A DNA stretch of 40,511 nt. Source: a virus. Positions 8,813 to 15,629 of this stretch are shown here, one piece after another (the stretch's first letter is position 1; each line of letters starts with the position of its first letter). The DNA is taken from positions 1 through 40,511 of the IMG/VR virus record IMGVR_UViG_3300000116_000056, one strand, 5' to 3'. Below the pieces are notes generated by a model. The model saw nothing but the letters and a program-made list of their open reading frames with translations, was not told the origin of the DNA and searched no databases. A program made the translations under genes and the position numbers.

Positions 8813-9887
8813 CTGGTTTGTAGATGCGTCCTAGATTATCATACATGTTCATCACTGACTGAGATGTATGGAATCCGTAAGTAACCATGTTTGTACGGAT
8901 GTCACCATCAATTATGTTCTGAATAAATGAGTCGCTGAGTTCTAAACTCTTTGCATAATCCCAGAATGGAGTATCATACTTAGATCCAAACTTATAATGA
9001 TACAGGATAAAGTTAGCATTCTCTTTGATTGAGCGTTGCATGTCATACTCAATTTTCTGGATTGGTTTTTCTCCCCATATTGCCTCCATCGTAAGTTCAA
9101 TCCACTTCATATATCCAGCAACAGATGTTGCTTCCATAGGTTCGATAAAGAAGTATCTGTTCCCGTTCAGGAATACTCGGTTATCAATAATAGGACTTTT
9201 GGCATAATAGTTCCTGAATGGGAACGTTGCAGTAATATTATCTACACCAAATTGTTCTTTGAAATTTATCTCTGCTTCAGTGTCACTAGTAATATCACCA
9301 TTATATAAGTATCCATATTGCACACGATCCTGCAAATGGATTACAAATGTCCATCCATCTGGTGTTGTAACAGTCCTAGTCCATGGAACATTATCTGGAT
9401 TGGGCATGTTAGATAGCATTACCCGATTCAAAGGGTTGGTAATTATATTATAGTCTGTATAATCTGTAGGAAATCCTCTACAGTCATACACATAGTCTGC
9501 GTCACATTCATCATAGGTCTCAATATGCTTCTGAGTTACCTTGAAGATGCCTGTATCGCATATAAAATCTTGAAATAGATGAGGATCTAGGTGCATACCT
9601 ACCTCATCAAAGTTGAATGGATGAAACCATTCATTTTTATCTCCCCACCCCTCATATTTGATACCAAACTTAGGAGTTGCTTTCCAAGGATTATCGTGCC
9701 AGTTTAGACTCCATCCAAATGTATCTGCCAGAAAACCTGTCAGACCAGGAAAAGATCCCGACCCAACAGGTTCTGTATCAATCTCTTCATCATAATACAG
9801 TTCGACTTCAGTCTTAGGTGAGTAATGTCGCCAATATAATGCTGTAAGGACTCCCGCTAGACCTTTGCCAAGAACTGCAACTTTCAT
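8808..9887 (-). CDS. Tryptophan-halogenase-like FAD protein
   Basis: 359 residues from the ATG at 9887, whose ATGA overlaps the talC stop. An upstream in-frame start at 9911 would add eight residues but lies inside talC. The N-terminus has the FAD-binding GxGxxG motif as GKGLAG (residues 7-12). A PKFGIKYEGW segment (about residues 72-81) lines up with the region around the catalytic lysine of flavin-dependent halogenases. The hallmark WxWxIP motif is replaced by WTFVIH (residues 179-184), still followed by the typical xRxxxGYLYN stretch. Later RYFFIEPMEATSVAGYM matches the second FAD region. Known family members chlorinate or brominate indole substrates using reduced FAD. Given the altered motif this copy may not halogenate. 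Cyanophages often carry this gene beside host-metabolism genes, as here beside talC. Confidence 0.75.
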   Translation of the reverse strand: MKVAVLGKGLAGVLTALYWRHYSPKTEVELYYDEEIDTEPVGSGSFPGLTGFLADTFGWSLNWHDNPWKATPKFGIKYEGWGDKNEWFHPFNFDEVGMHLDPHLFQDFICDTGIFKVTQKHIETYDECDADYVYDCRGFPTDYTDYNIITNPLNRVMLSNMPNPDNVPWTRTVTTPDGWTFVIHLQDRVQYGYLYNGDITSDTEAEINFKEQFGVDNITATFPFRNYYAKSPIIDNRVFLNGNRYFFIEPMEATSVAGYMKWIELTMEAIWGEKPIQKIEYDMQRSIKENANFILYHYKFGSKYDTPFWDYAKSLELSDSFIQNIIDGDIRTNMVTYGFHTSQSVMNMYDNLGRIYKPV

Positions 9888-10546
9888 AGTTTTTCTTTGA
9901 GTGATTTCCAATCTTCTTTGAACTTTTCAAGACCAGCGTCTGTCAGTGCATGTTTATACATTTTCCAGAATAGTGCTGGTGGCATAGTAACCACATCAGC
10001 ACCATATAAGAATGCTTTCTCGATATGCTCTACAGATCTGGTTGATGCTGCCAACACCTCAGTATCGTGAACTGCATGAGTTTCAAACGTTCCTACAATA
10101 CCCTTGATAAGACCTAAAGCATCAAATCTTTGATCTTCTACTCTACCAATAAATGGGGATACAAAAGAAGCACCTGCTTTTGCTGCTAGAATTGCTTGTG
10201 AAATCGAGAATACCAGGGTTACGTTTACTCCAACTCCGAAGTCCGATAGATTCTTACATGCCAAAAGACCATCATAGTTACATGGCACTTTGATGGTAAT
10301 ATTTTGTGAAATATGATAGAAAGGTTCTGCTTCTACAAGCATATCCTCTACATTCTCTGAATTTACTTCTGCGCTAATACTAGCGTATTGTCCTTCAAAG
10401 ATATCTGCAATTTCTTTGATTACTTCTTTAGGTTCTTTACCTTGAGCAAGCATCAAAGATGGATTTGTGGTTACACCGTCAATCAATCCTGTTTTATATG
10501 CTGACCTAATAAGATCGGGATCAGAGGTATCTAAAAAGATTTTCAT
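9884..10546 (-). CDS. talC: Transaldolase-like protein TalC
   Basis: 220 residues, the length of the short TalC/fructose-6-phosphate-aldolase-type transaldolases. The N-terminus MKIFLDTSDPDLI carries the conserved Asp6. GVTTNPSLM holds the conserved TNPS motif (Asn28), and NITIKVP contains the Schiff-base lysine (Lys86). The barrel continues with VNVTLVFSISQA and ASFVSPFIGRVED. In cyanophages TalC is thought to push host carbon into the pentose phosphate pathway to supply NADPH and ribose for phage nucleotide synthesis. A GAGGA ribosome-binding site and a sigma70-type promoter (10574-10601) lie directly upstream, so it may be expressed early and independently. The halogenase-like gene overlaps its stop (ATGA) and is probably co-translated. 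Confidence 0.95.
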   Translation of the reverse strand: MKIFLDTSDPDLIRSAYKTGLIDGVTTNPSLMLAQGKEPKEVIKEIADIFEGQYASISAEVNSENVEDMLVEAEPFYHISQNITIKVPCNYDGLLACKNLSDFGVGVNVTLVFSISQAILAAKAGASFVSPFIGRVEDQRFDALGLIKGIVGTFETHAVHDTEVLAASTRSVEHIEKAFLYGADVVTMPPALFWKMYKHALTDAGLEKFKEDWKSLKEKL

Positions 10547-10573
10547 GGCATATCCTCATAGGTTTTTCTATGT

Positions 10574-10601
10574 ATCTTACTAGTGTAAGACCTAATGTCA
10601 A
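10574..10601 (-). promoter_or_regulatory. Sigma70-type promoter for talC, with inverted repeats
   Basis: The minus strand shows TTGACA (10596-10601), a 16-base spacer and TAAGAT (10574-10579), about 28 bases before the talC ATG. The -10 lies in a perfect inverted repeat (TCTTAC, four bases, GTAAGA), and a second hairpin (CATAG...CTATG) precedes the ribosome-binding site. The -35 is perfect and the -10 matches four of six bases. Confidence 0.55.
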
Positions 10602-10696
10602 CAAAGGTCAGGGTTCGGATATAAGGTATTGTATTTTGCAAACCTATTGACATTTGGTGTTACATCTAGAGACTCACAGGCAAACCTATAACTCAT
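10598..10696 (-). CDS. Possible 32-residue ORF, or frameshifted extension of the preceding gene
   Basis: A short frame starts MSYRFACESLDVTPNV at 10696, just after the stop of the 86-residue gene (10701), and runs to 10598. The same reading frame extends upstream through ...LLTEWMSYRFACESLD, which looks protein-like, so it may have been the C-terminus of the neighbouring gene before a frame change. There is no clear ribosome-binding site. The talC -35 box overlaps its end. Reported as doubtful. Confidence 0.25.
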   Translation of the reverse strand: MSYRFACESLDVTPNVNRFAKYNTLYPNPDLC

Positions 10697-10700
10697 CCAC

Positions 10701-10961
10701 TCAGTCAATAAAGTCGAGATTTGAGAGTGACTCTCCACGGTTTGGGTGGATGAGATCAAGGAACTGTTGTGCTTTTGTGAGTTGCTTTTGATGGTAGTCT
10801 CTCCAGTCGATCGCTTCCGAAAGTATTTCCTCGTATGCTTGCCTCGCTTCCACTTTATCATCATTTAGATAATCTCCGATAGCGTCACCCATTCTATCCT
10901 TACGCTGAACAGCGTATTGAGTTTGCCAAGTCTCCATTTCAGGGCGTCCTTCAATTGTCAT
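10701..10961 (-). CDS. Small hypothetical protein, charged and helical
   Basis: 86 residues from an ATG whose ATGA overlaps the stop of the 98-residue gene, so translation is probably coupled. The sequence is predicted helical and strongly charged (KDRMGDAIGDYLNDDKVEAR, then RDYHQKQLTKAQQFLDL), with no membrane segment or signal. It is the last clear gene of the small-gene cluster driven by the promoter at 12333-12361. I do not recognise a family. The reading frame may once have been longer (see the entry at 10598-10696). Cytoplasmic early protein is the likely class. Confidence 0.7.
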   Translation of the reverse strand: MTIEGRPEMETWQTQYAVQRKDRMGDAIGDYLNDDKVEARQAYEEILSEAIDWRDYHQKQLTKAQQFLDLIHPNRGESLSNLDFID

Positions 10962-11254
10962 AAAACTAACTTACCTGTGCTACGAGTTGGTTTGATAATT
11001 GTACTAAATGTACTAGTGTAGTAGTCATGAATATCATCATTGACTTCTCCACGGAAAACGATAAATCGTTTAGTTACTTCCAGTTTATCGGTAGACTCCT
11101 TTGCAAGAAAAGGTGCCCAAGAGACAAAACCGATTTTGTTACCTTCACCAGGAACGGCAACAATCGGGTTTGATACAGTAATGATGTCATCAGTTTCGTC
11201 GAGGATTTCGGTAATAACCTCTTCGCCCGACGCCATTCGCAATAGTTGGATCAT
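10958..11254 (-). CDS. Small beta-rich protein, possibly Sm-like
   Basis: 98 residues. The N-terminus MIQLLRMASGEEVITEIL, followed by DDIITVSNPIVAV, has the strand pattern of Sm-fold proteins: LxxGxxxxGxL, then a hydrophobic strand ending in N-P-x-x-x. Proteins opening with xxLxSGEEVIxEx occur in many T4-like cyanophages. Some have been labelled Sm-like, which would imply RNA binding, but the conserved RNA-contact residues cannot be confirmed by eye. No signal or membrane segment is seen. It overlaps the following gene by ATGA and lies in the sigma70-type small-gene cluster. The function is unproven and the fold call is inference. Confidence 0.65.
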   Translation of the reverse strand: MIQLLRMASGEEVITEILDETDDIITVSNPIVAVPGEGNKIGFVSWAPFLAKESTDKLEVTKRFIVFRGEVNDDIHDYYTSTFSTIIKPTRSTGKLVL

Positions 11255-11290
11255 GGTAATAAATAAATTTTTTCAAAAGGGGCGCTCTTT

Positions 11291-11503
11291 CTACTCAGAG
11301 TTCTTTTGTACTCCCCTTTGTTTTTCTTCTTTTAGAAGTTTGAAGTATAGTTTGTAATACGGTTTTTTCATTTGATCGAGGACTTTCATATCCTCTTCAA
11401 AACCCATATACTTACAAAGTTGATAGGACCCTTCTAACTCACTAATCAATCTTAGAATGTTAGCAGGATGTTTCTCAAGTCCTCCAAAATCATATTTGCT
11501 CAT
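11291..11503 (-). CDS. Small hypothetical protein, 70 aa
   Basis: I place the start at the ATG at 11503 (MSKYDFGGLEKHP), giving 70 residues and a 14-base overlap with the previous gene. An upstream in-frame start at 11539 would overlap by 50 bases. The protein is predicted helical (ILRLISELEGSYQLCKYMGFEEDMKVL, shown in parts), then very basic and aromatic (KKPYYKLYFKLLKEEK). It has no membrane segment. It is a cluster gene of unknown function. A small helical DNA- or RNAP-binding accessory protein is possible, but I see no motif that proves it. Confidence 0.65.
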   Translation of the reverse strand: MSKYDFGGLEKHPANILRLISELEGSYQLCKYMGFEEDMKVLDQMKKPYYKLYFKLLKEEKQRGVQKNSE

Positions 11504-11687
11504 CAATATATAGGACTCCAATTTGCTTGGTGTTACCAATTTCCCAGGTAGGTGGGTGAAAATTGCAGTATTCGTTGAAGGTAATTTTCATTTCCTTCTC
11601 AGTAAGATTAGCATGTTTTGCTGCTTTTGGCAAGTTCCACTTTGCGGACCAAAGATTTTCCATTGCTTCACGAGTTTTAGCTCTCAT
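11490..11687 (-). CDS. Small hypothetical protein, 65 aa
   Basis: 65 residues starting MRAKTREAMENLW, with ATGA overlap with the preceding membrane-protein gene. The first half looks like a helix-turn-helix-sized helical unit (NLPKAAKHANLTEKEMKITF, where A-A-K-H-A-N-L-T could be a turn), and the second half is NFHPPTWEIG. The pattern xxAAKHxxLTxxxMK is reminiscent of small DNA-binding proteins. This is only suggestive. It belongs to the early-type small-gene cluster and overlaps the next gene by 14 bases. Confidence 0.6.
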   Translation of the reverse strand: MRAKTREAMENLWSAKWNLPKAAKHANLTEKEMKITFNEYCNFHPPTWEIGNTKQIGVLYIDEQI

Positions 11688-11896
11688 GGATATAATTTAG
11701 ATAATGAAATGAACAATAAGAATGCTAGCATTATAACTACATCCCATGATTTTGTCTTTATGAAGTAAGGAATTGAAATGAGATCTGCAACGAAGTGTGC
11801 AGTCACACCAACTAATACATTTACATGAAGAACAATAAAGTAGGCAATGATAACGAGAGCACTACCTAAGACCCTTAGACGAATTAGATTTGCCAT
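11684..11896 (-). CDS. Small membrane protein, 70 aa
   Basis: 70 residues with two hydrophobic segments: about residues 8-33 (VLGSALVIIAYFIVLHVNVLV as the core) and about 50-68 (WDVVIMLAFLLFISLS). They are separated by a polar loop ADLISIPYFIKTKS. It is predicted to span the inner or thylakoid membrane twice. The start lies directly after the stop of the 74-residue gene, and its own stop overlaps the next start (ATGA). No family is recognised. Membrane proteins of this size are common in early regions of cyanophages, with unknown roles. Confidence 0.65.
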   Translation of the reverse strand: MANLIRLRVLGSALVIIAYFIVLHVNVLVGVTAHFVADLISIPYFIKTKSWDVVIMLAFLLFISLSKLYP

Positions 11897-12121
11897 TTAG
11901 TCACGGGTGTCATTACTTTGAATAAATTGGGATTTGAATTCATTCACCATGTCAAGGATATCGGGTTCGACAGGTGCAGCACGTTCAGCAACAGGAACAC
12001 ACATTACATACTTCCCACTTTCCAAACGTACTTTCCATACAATGTTTTCCCTACCAGTGAGTTCAATACAGAACTCTAGATTTTTCTCGAACTCTTCATA
12101 AGAGATTTCGTATTGGTTCAT
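11897..12121 (-). CDS. Small hypothetical protein, 74 aa
   Basis: 74 residues. The first half MNQYEISYEEFEKNLEFCIE, then VWKVRLESGKYVMCVPVAE, resembles in outline the N-terminal fold of Phd/YefM-type antitoxins (helix followed by a strand pair ending in VPVxE). The second half is an acidic helix (DILDMVNEFKSQF). No toxin partner is seen beside it, so the antitoxin idea is weak. It overlaps the upstream gene by ATGA and is directly followed by the small membrane protein gene. Probably an early cytoplasmic protein. Confidence 0.6.
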   Translation of the reverse strand: MNQYEISYEEFEKNLEFCIELTGRENIVWKVRLESGKYVMCVPVAERAAPVEPDILDMVNEFKSQFIQSNDTRD

Positions 12122-12309
12122 AGTCTTACAGAATACATTTCATCAGGGACAAATGCTTTGATCATGTTCCAGGTATCAGTGAATCCTTCACGTCCTTCCT
12201 CATCCCAAAGGAACTGAACTTCTTCGTAGTCACCACGATCAGAGGTCATCTCGATCTTGCGCTGCGCTACGTTTACTACCACATGCTCAAGGTACTGGGT
12301 GTCTTCCAT
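12118..12309 (-). CDS. Small acidic hypothetical protein, first gene of the cluster
   Basis: 63 residues, acidic, with two probable beta strands (YLEHVVVNVAQRKIEMTSD and YEEVQFLWDEEG) followed by a helix (FTDTWNMIKAF). No membrane segment or motif is recognised. It is the first of seven small genes that overlap or touch each other. The sigma70-type promoter at 12333-12361 lies 23-52 bases upstream of its ATG. Only a weak ribosome-binding site (GGGGG, about 16 bases upstream) is visible. Its position suggests early expression. Confidence 0.6.
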   Translation of the reverse strand: MEDTQYLEHVVVNVAQRKIEMTSDRGDYEEVQFLWDEEGREGFTDTWNMIKAFVPDEMYSVRL

Positions 12310-12332
12310 GGAGGTGTTTCGTTTACCCCCTG

Positions 12333-12361
12333 ATCATAGCACACCCAGAGAGCGTTGTCAA
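12333..12361 (-). promoter_or_regulatory. Sigma70-type promoter TTGACA-N17-TATGAT
   Basis: On the minus strand, TTGACA (12356-12361) and TATGAT (12333-12338) are separated by exactly 17 bases. The -35 box overlaps the stop codon of gp5. Transcription would start near 12326 and run into the small-gene cluster, perhaps on to talC. This is a near-consensus host-type promoter inside a late structural region. Confidence 0.8.
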
Positions 12362-14841
12362 TTCAGGTTGATGGCACCACCCAGGATATTTACAATTGCA
12401 CCCTTGATCGTAACAACTGCACCAGCAGTGATGTCCACTGCTGCACTTGCTTTCAATAGGACCGCACCTGCAGCAACACTAGCAACAAATGCACCAGCAC
12501 CAACCTTGAATAGAGCACCACCTGCTTTACATGTTACAAGGAATGGACCTGGTGTAACAACAGAGAACCTAGGAATAGGATCAAGTGATGGTGATGGACC
12601 TAGGATAATATCATAGGGTCCATTACACTGCCAAAATACACCTGATTTTGCCTTAGGCAATGGCGGTACGTTTACAAAGTGCCACTGAGCAGATGAATAT
12701 GTTGTCAATGTATTGTTAGCACTCATAACAATATCACCACCACGAATATTTACGGATGGAGCATTGATCTCAGTATTACCTGTTGGAGCACCAACAGTGG
12801 TGTTCATAGTATTGATATTACCATCAGTAGCATTCACTTTGAATGTACCACCAGATGAACTGATATCTACATCAGATTCAAATTTGATTTGGTGCTTTTG
12901 AATCTTATCTGTCTTACTGGGAGTTTTGCCATTGGCATCTTTCTGCTGTGGAGCACCAACAGCAGTAACCATCATGGCACCACCAACCTCAAGATGGAAG
13001 TTACCTGTCACTTTTAGGTGGTAATCACCATTGACAGTATGAACTTCATCGCCTCGGATATTATAACAAAGATCTTTAGCAACATCAACGGTATATGCGT
13101 TTGCATATTGACTATGGTCACCTGCTACTGGTTTCTTCTCAGTTTTACTTTTATCCCTAGAAAGTGCTTTCTTTTCATCTGCTCCTGCTTCTGTAGCAAG
13201 ATACTTCTTATATGCATTGTCATCAACATAAATTGATGTATGCACAGTACCAGAAGGAGTTCTTTCAGTCTGAGATTGTCTACCAGGAACACCTGTATGT
13301 TGTTTCCAACCACCACTCAAGAATGTTTCTGCTTGTGTCAGATATGGACTTGCATCGTTATAAATCTGAGATACAAAATCTGATGCAATATTACGACTAC
13401 CTTGAGAAAAACCACTTCCTAGGTCACCACATTTACGGTTCCCTAATTTAGATGCAAGTCCTTCTGCATCACAATAAGTAGTACCTAAGAATGGAATGAA
13501 TGCCTTTGTTCTAGTATCTTGTCTGGTTCTATCACACCCAAATTCAAAGAGGTTGAACAAGAACAAAACAATTTGTAGGAACCCTTCAAGACCAACTTGT
13601 TGAAGATCAAATCCTTCGGCAAAAATTGTAGATCCTTCTTTCCAAGTATCAATAATCTTCTTAGCAGCACCAATACCAGAAAGAATGCCCTCAGCAGCAG
13701 ATACAATATTCTTTACAGCACACAGAAGACTGTCCATTGCTGACAAAATACCTTGCCCAAGTTTATCAATACCTGCATTGATAAAATCCCCAGCAAAGTC
13801 CAATGCTTGATCAATGGCAGACTCAATAAATGAACTGAATGGTGACATCACCATGTCAATAAAACCACTGATCTGATCATCAAGAGTACAGATCTGAGAC
13901 AAAATCAACTGAATGCCAGTTTTCACAACTGCCATTGTTGCAGTTGGAATACCAGTAAATGATGCAATCATAGCACCACCAGAAGTTAGTTTTCCTGCAA
14001 GTTCTGTCAAAAACTCCCGCATAGCAGCAATTGCTTCAGCACCAATCGCCGCAATTGCGTTTTCTACAGATCCAATAATATTATCAAGTGCAACTGGAGC
14101 ACCTGTAGCAAGACTGACATATCCATTACCTTGAGACTTGATTCCAGACAGTTCTTTTGCTGCTGTATCAAGAACAGATTCTAGATGCACCGTAAGGGTC
14201 TTAGAAGGTCCACCAACGCCGTCTGCAGCAGCGACTGGGGGTCCAATACTCTTTGCAGCGCCTGCCGTACCAGTTTTGATACCAACGCCGCTAGGGTTCG
14301 CTGGTGCGCTTTGAGAGTCCTCTTTAGTTCCTGCAGTTTGAACAGAATTGTTTCTATTTGCGTTTTGCTCATCTCCTTCCATAGTTGCCGTATTATTGGC
14401 ACCTGAGGCAGTAGCATAATTGACCACTTTACGCATTTCGCCGCCAGTTAGGGCAAAAAGTGGTTCCGACCGAGATTCTCCGCCTTTGATAGTACGAAGA
14501 ACTCCCATAATACAAGGCATCTGTGCTTCTTCGCCGTCTAGAAAGAAACCTAGAACAATAGCACCAGATTGTAATTGACCAGAAGACTGTCCCTGACCAT
14601 CATTACCTGCTTGGTTTGTAGGTTGTAAAACCAATGCCCATGGCAAATCATCTGTTGGTAGTGTCTCCATAGAACCACCATCAGCATCTGTATACCAACC
14701 CAAAATTCTTACTTTGACACGGTTGATCTGCAGGGGATCTTGGTTATCTTCAACCTCTCCAATCCACCATTGCATTCCGTCCTTACCAAAGAAGTCATTC
14801 TGACGTTCTTTTACATATCCTTCAACTTGGGACGTTGCCAT
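12358..14841 (-). CDS. Baseplate central spike protein gp5-like, without lysozyme domain
   Basis: 827 residues. About residues 20-130 form the gp5 OB-fold region (MQWWIGEVEDNQDP, then RVKVRILGWYT and LPWALVLQP). About 220-480 is alanine-rich and helical (repeated IDQALDFAGDFINAG-like segments). About 590-827 is the beta-helical spike: AYTVDVAKDL, DVDISSSGGTFKVNA, then glycine- and alanine-rich strands ending VNILGGAINLN. T4 gp5 carries a T4-lysozyme domain between the OB-fold and the spike. I find no ExxxxxxxxD...T lysozyme motif here. The protein should form the membrane-piercing tip of the tail tube. It has its own late promoter (14864-14871) and a duplicated hairpin element upstream. Two giant hub proteins nearby carry the hydrolase domains instead. 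Confidence 0.85.
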   Translation of the reverse strand: MATSQVEGYVKERQNDFFGKDGMQWWIGEVEDNQDPLQINRVKVRILGWYTDADGGSMETLPTDDLPWALVLQPTNQAGNDGQGQSSGQLQSGAIVLGFFLDGEEAQMPCIMGVLRTIKGGESRSEPLFALTGGEMRKVVNYATASGANNTATMEGDEQNANRNNSVQTAGTKEDSQSAPANPSGVGIKTGTAGAAKSIGPPVAAADGVGGPSKTLTVHLESVLDTAAKELSGIKSQGNGYVSLATGAPVALDNIIGSVENAIAAIGAEAIAAMREFLTELAGKLTSGGAMIASFTGIPTATMAVVKTGIQLILSQICTLDDQISGFIDMVMSPFSSFIESAIDQALDFAGDFINAGIDKLGQGILSAMDSLLCAVKNIVSAAEGILSGIGAAKKIIDTWKEGSTIFAEGFDLQQVGLEGFLQIVLFLFNLFEFGCDRTRQDTRTKAFIPFLGTTYCDAEGLASKLGNRKCGDLGSGFSQGSRNIASDFVSQIYNDASPYLTQAETFLSGGWKQHTGVPGRQSQTERTPSGTVHTSIYVDDNAYKKYLATEAGADEKKALSRDKSKTEKKPVAGDHSQYANAYTVDVAKDLCYNIRGDEVHTVNGDYHLKVTGNFHLEVGGAMMVTAVGAPQQKDANGKTPSKTDKIQKHQIKFESDVDISSSGGTFKVNATDGNINTMNTTVGAPTGNTEINAPSVNIRGGDIVMSANNTLTTYSSAQWHFVNVPPLPKAKSGVFWQCNGPYDIILGPSPSLDPIPRFSVVTPGPFLVTCKAGGALFKVGAGAFVASVAAGAVLLKASAAVDITAGAVVTIKGAIVNILGGAINLN

Positions 14842-14863
14842 ATTATGAAATCAAATCGTACAT

Positions 14864-14871
14864 TATTTATG
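14864..14871 (-). promoter_or_regulatory. T4-type late promoter -10 box (CATAAATA)
   Basis: CATAAATA on the minus strand, 22 bases upstream of the gp5 ATG. It sits exactly 20 bases downstream of a 31-base hairpin element, the same arrangement as at 25245-25303. Confidence 0.65.
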
Positions 14872-14891
14872 GAAAAACCTTATAGGTCTCT

Positions 14892-14922
14892 TTTTTGGCG
14901 GAGTTTTTTTCCGCCCTTTTTT
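14892..14922. repeat. 31-base hairpin element, copy 1
   Basis: An identical 31-base block occurs here and at 25273-25303. It contains inverted arms GGCGGA and TCCGCC around a T-rich loop (plus-strand reading) and is flanked by T runs on the plus strand. Read on the plus strand it looks like an intrinsic terminator. On the minus (gene) strand the tract after the hairpin is poly-A. It begins 18 bases after the cpeT stop and ends 20 bases before the gp5 late box. Confidence 0.8.
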
Positions 14923-14940
14923 AGAATCGAAAGACCGTTT

Positions 14941-15387
14941 TTATTTACGCCTTTTGAATTCATAGAATTGGCAACCACCAAAGACGTACTCTCCATATTG
15001 ATCGGTGCCTCTATCATATACTCTATACAAATCAGGAAGTAATTCCATTTTTGTAGCGATTAGCGTACCATTCTTAGTTTTGCAATTACCATTATCTTGT
15101 CCAAACCACCCATTTCTACGTGGTGTCAAGAGAATAGCACATTCACCTTTTCTTGTCCAATCTGTGTTATAAGTTTCCATAACAACAGACCCATCATCAC
15201 ACTCTACAAATTTGTGTAGGGTATGGCGATAGGCATTTTCTTTGCCTTCTGGATGTTTCCATTGCCAAGATTCATATCCTTCTGGGATCTTGATCCATTC
15301 AACAATGATTCTAGAAAATTCTGTAGGATACATTGAACATTGCTCAATATTATCCCAAACACCTAGAACATAATCTTCAATCTTCAT
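14941..15387 (-). CDS. cpeT: CpeT-like phycobiliprotein lyase
   Basis: 148 residues. The N-terminus DYVLGVWDNIEQCSMYPTEF has the CpeT/CpcT opening (hydrophobic-G-x-W/Y-x-N-x-x-Q, then a conserved aromatic). WQWKHPEGKENAYRHTLHKF gives the AYRxxLxxF segment of the beta-barrel. The C-terminal half keeps a G-x-C-K segment with several acidic and aromatic residues (LYRVYDRGTDQYGEYVFGG). CpeT-type lyases attach or carry bilin chromophores for phycoerythrin. Phage versions are well known in cyanophages and are thought to tune light harvesting during infection. It overlaps the preceding 75-residue gene by 11 bases and shares its sigma70-type promoter. A diverged member with changed bilin handling cannot be excluded. 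Confidence 0.75.
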   Translation of the reverse strand: MKIEDYVLGVWDNIEQCSMYPTEFSRIIVEWIKIPEGYESWQWKHPEGKENAYRHTLHKFVECDDGSVVMETYNTDWTRKGECAILLTPRRNGWFGQDNGNCKTKNGTLIATKMELLPDLYRVYDRGTDQYGEYVFGGCQFYEFKRRK

Positions 15388-15604
15388 ATACTAAACATTC
15401 TGGTTCCGATGGGTTGGCATCACAGTATAATTCTAGTGGCGTAGGATCATGATGATCACCTGCTTCAATCTCTGACTTATGATGTTCTACATACTCTTCC
15501 AATTCATGTAATTCACCCTCAATGTGACGACGTTGATTAGGTGAAGTCAGAGGGTTATCAAGGATCTCCTTGTCCTTTTCGATATGCTTTTCAATTGATT
15601 CCAT
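15377..15604 (-). CDS. Small acidic helical protein encoded before cpeT
   Basis: 75 residues. Residues about 1-45 form a charged amphipathic helix or coiled coil (IEKHIEKDKEIL, then RRHIEGELHELEEYVEHHK). A His- and Asp-rich linker follows (EAGDHHDPTPLELY), then a short C-terminus with two cysteines (YCDANPSEPECLVYED). No known domain is recognised. The 11-base overlap with cpeT and the shared promoter suggest they are made together, but no functional link is known to me. The ATG at 15604 lies about 24 bases after the expected transcription start. Confidence 0.65.
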   Translation of the reverse strand: MESIEKHIEKDKEILDNPLTSPNQRRHIEGELHELEEYVEHHKSEIEAGDHHDPTPLELYCDANPSEPECLVYED

Positions 15605-15629
15605 AGAAATGAGTCTGAGGGAATGTACT

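Noticed and set aside
11255-11290. AATAAATAAATT stretch resembling a late box
   Set aside because: Orientation and bases do not match xyTAAATA ahead of a gene in the right direction. Likely chance in AT-rich spacer.
11897-12121. Antitoxin of a toxin-antitoxin pair (Phd/YefM-like outline)
   Set aside because: No adjacent gene resembles a toxin, and the similarity is too loose.
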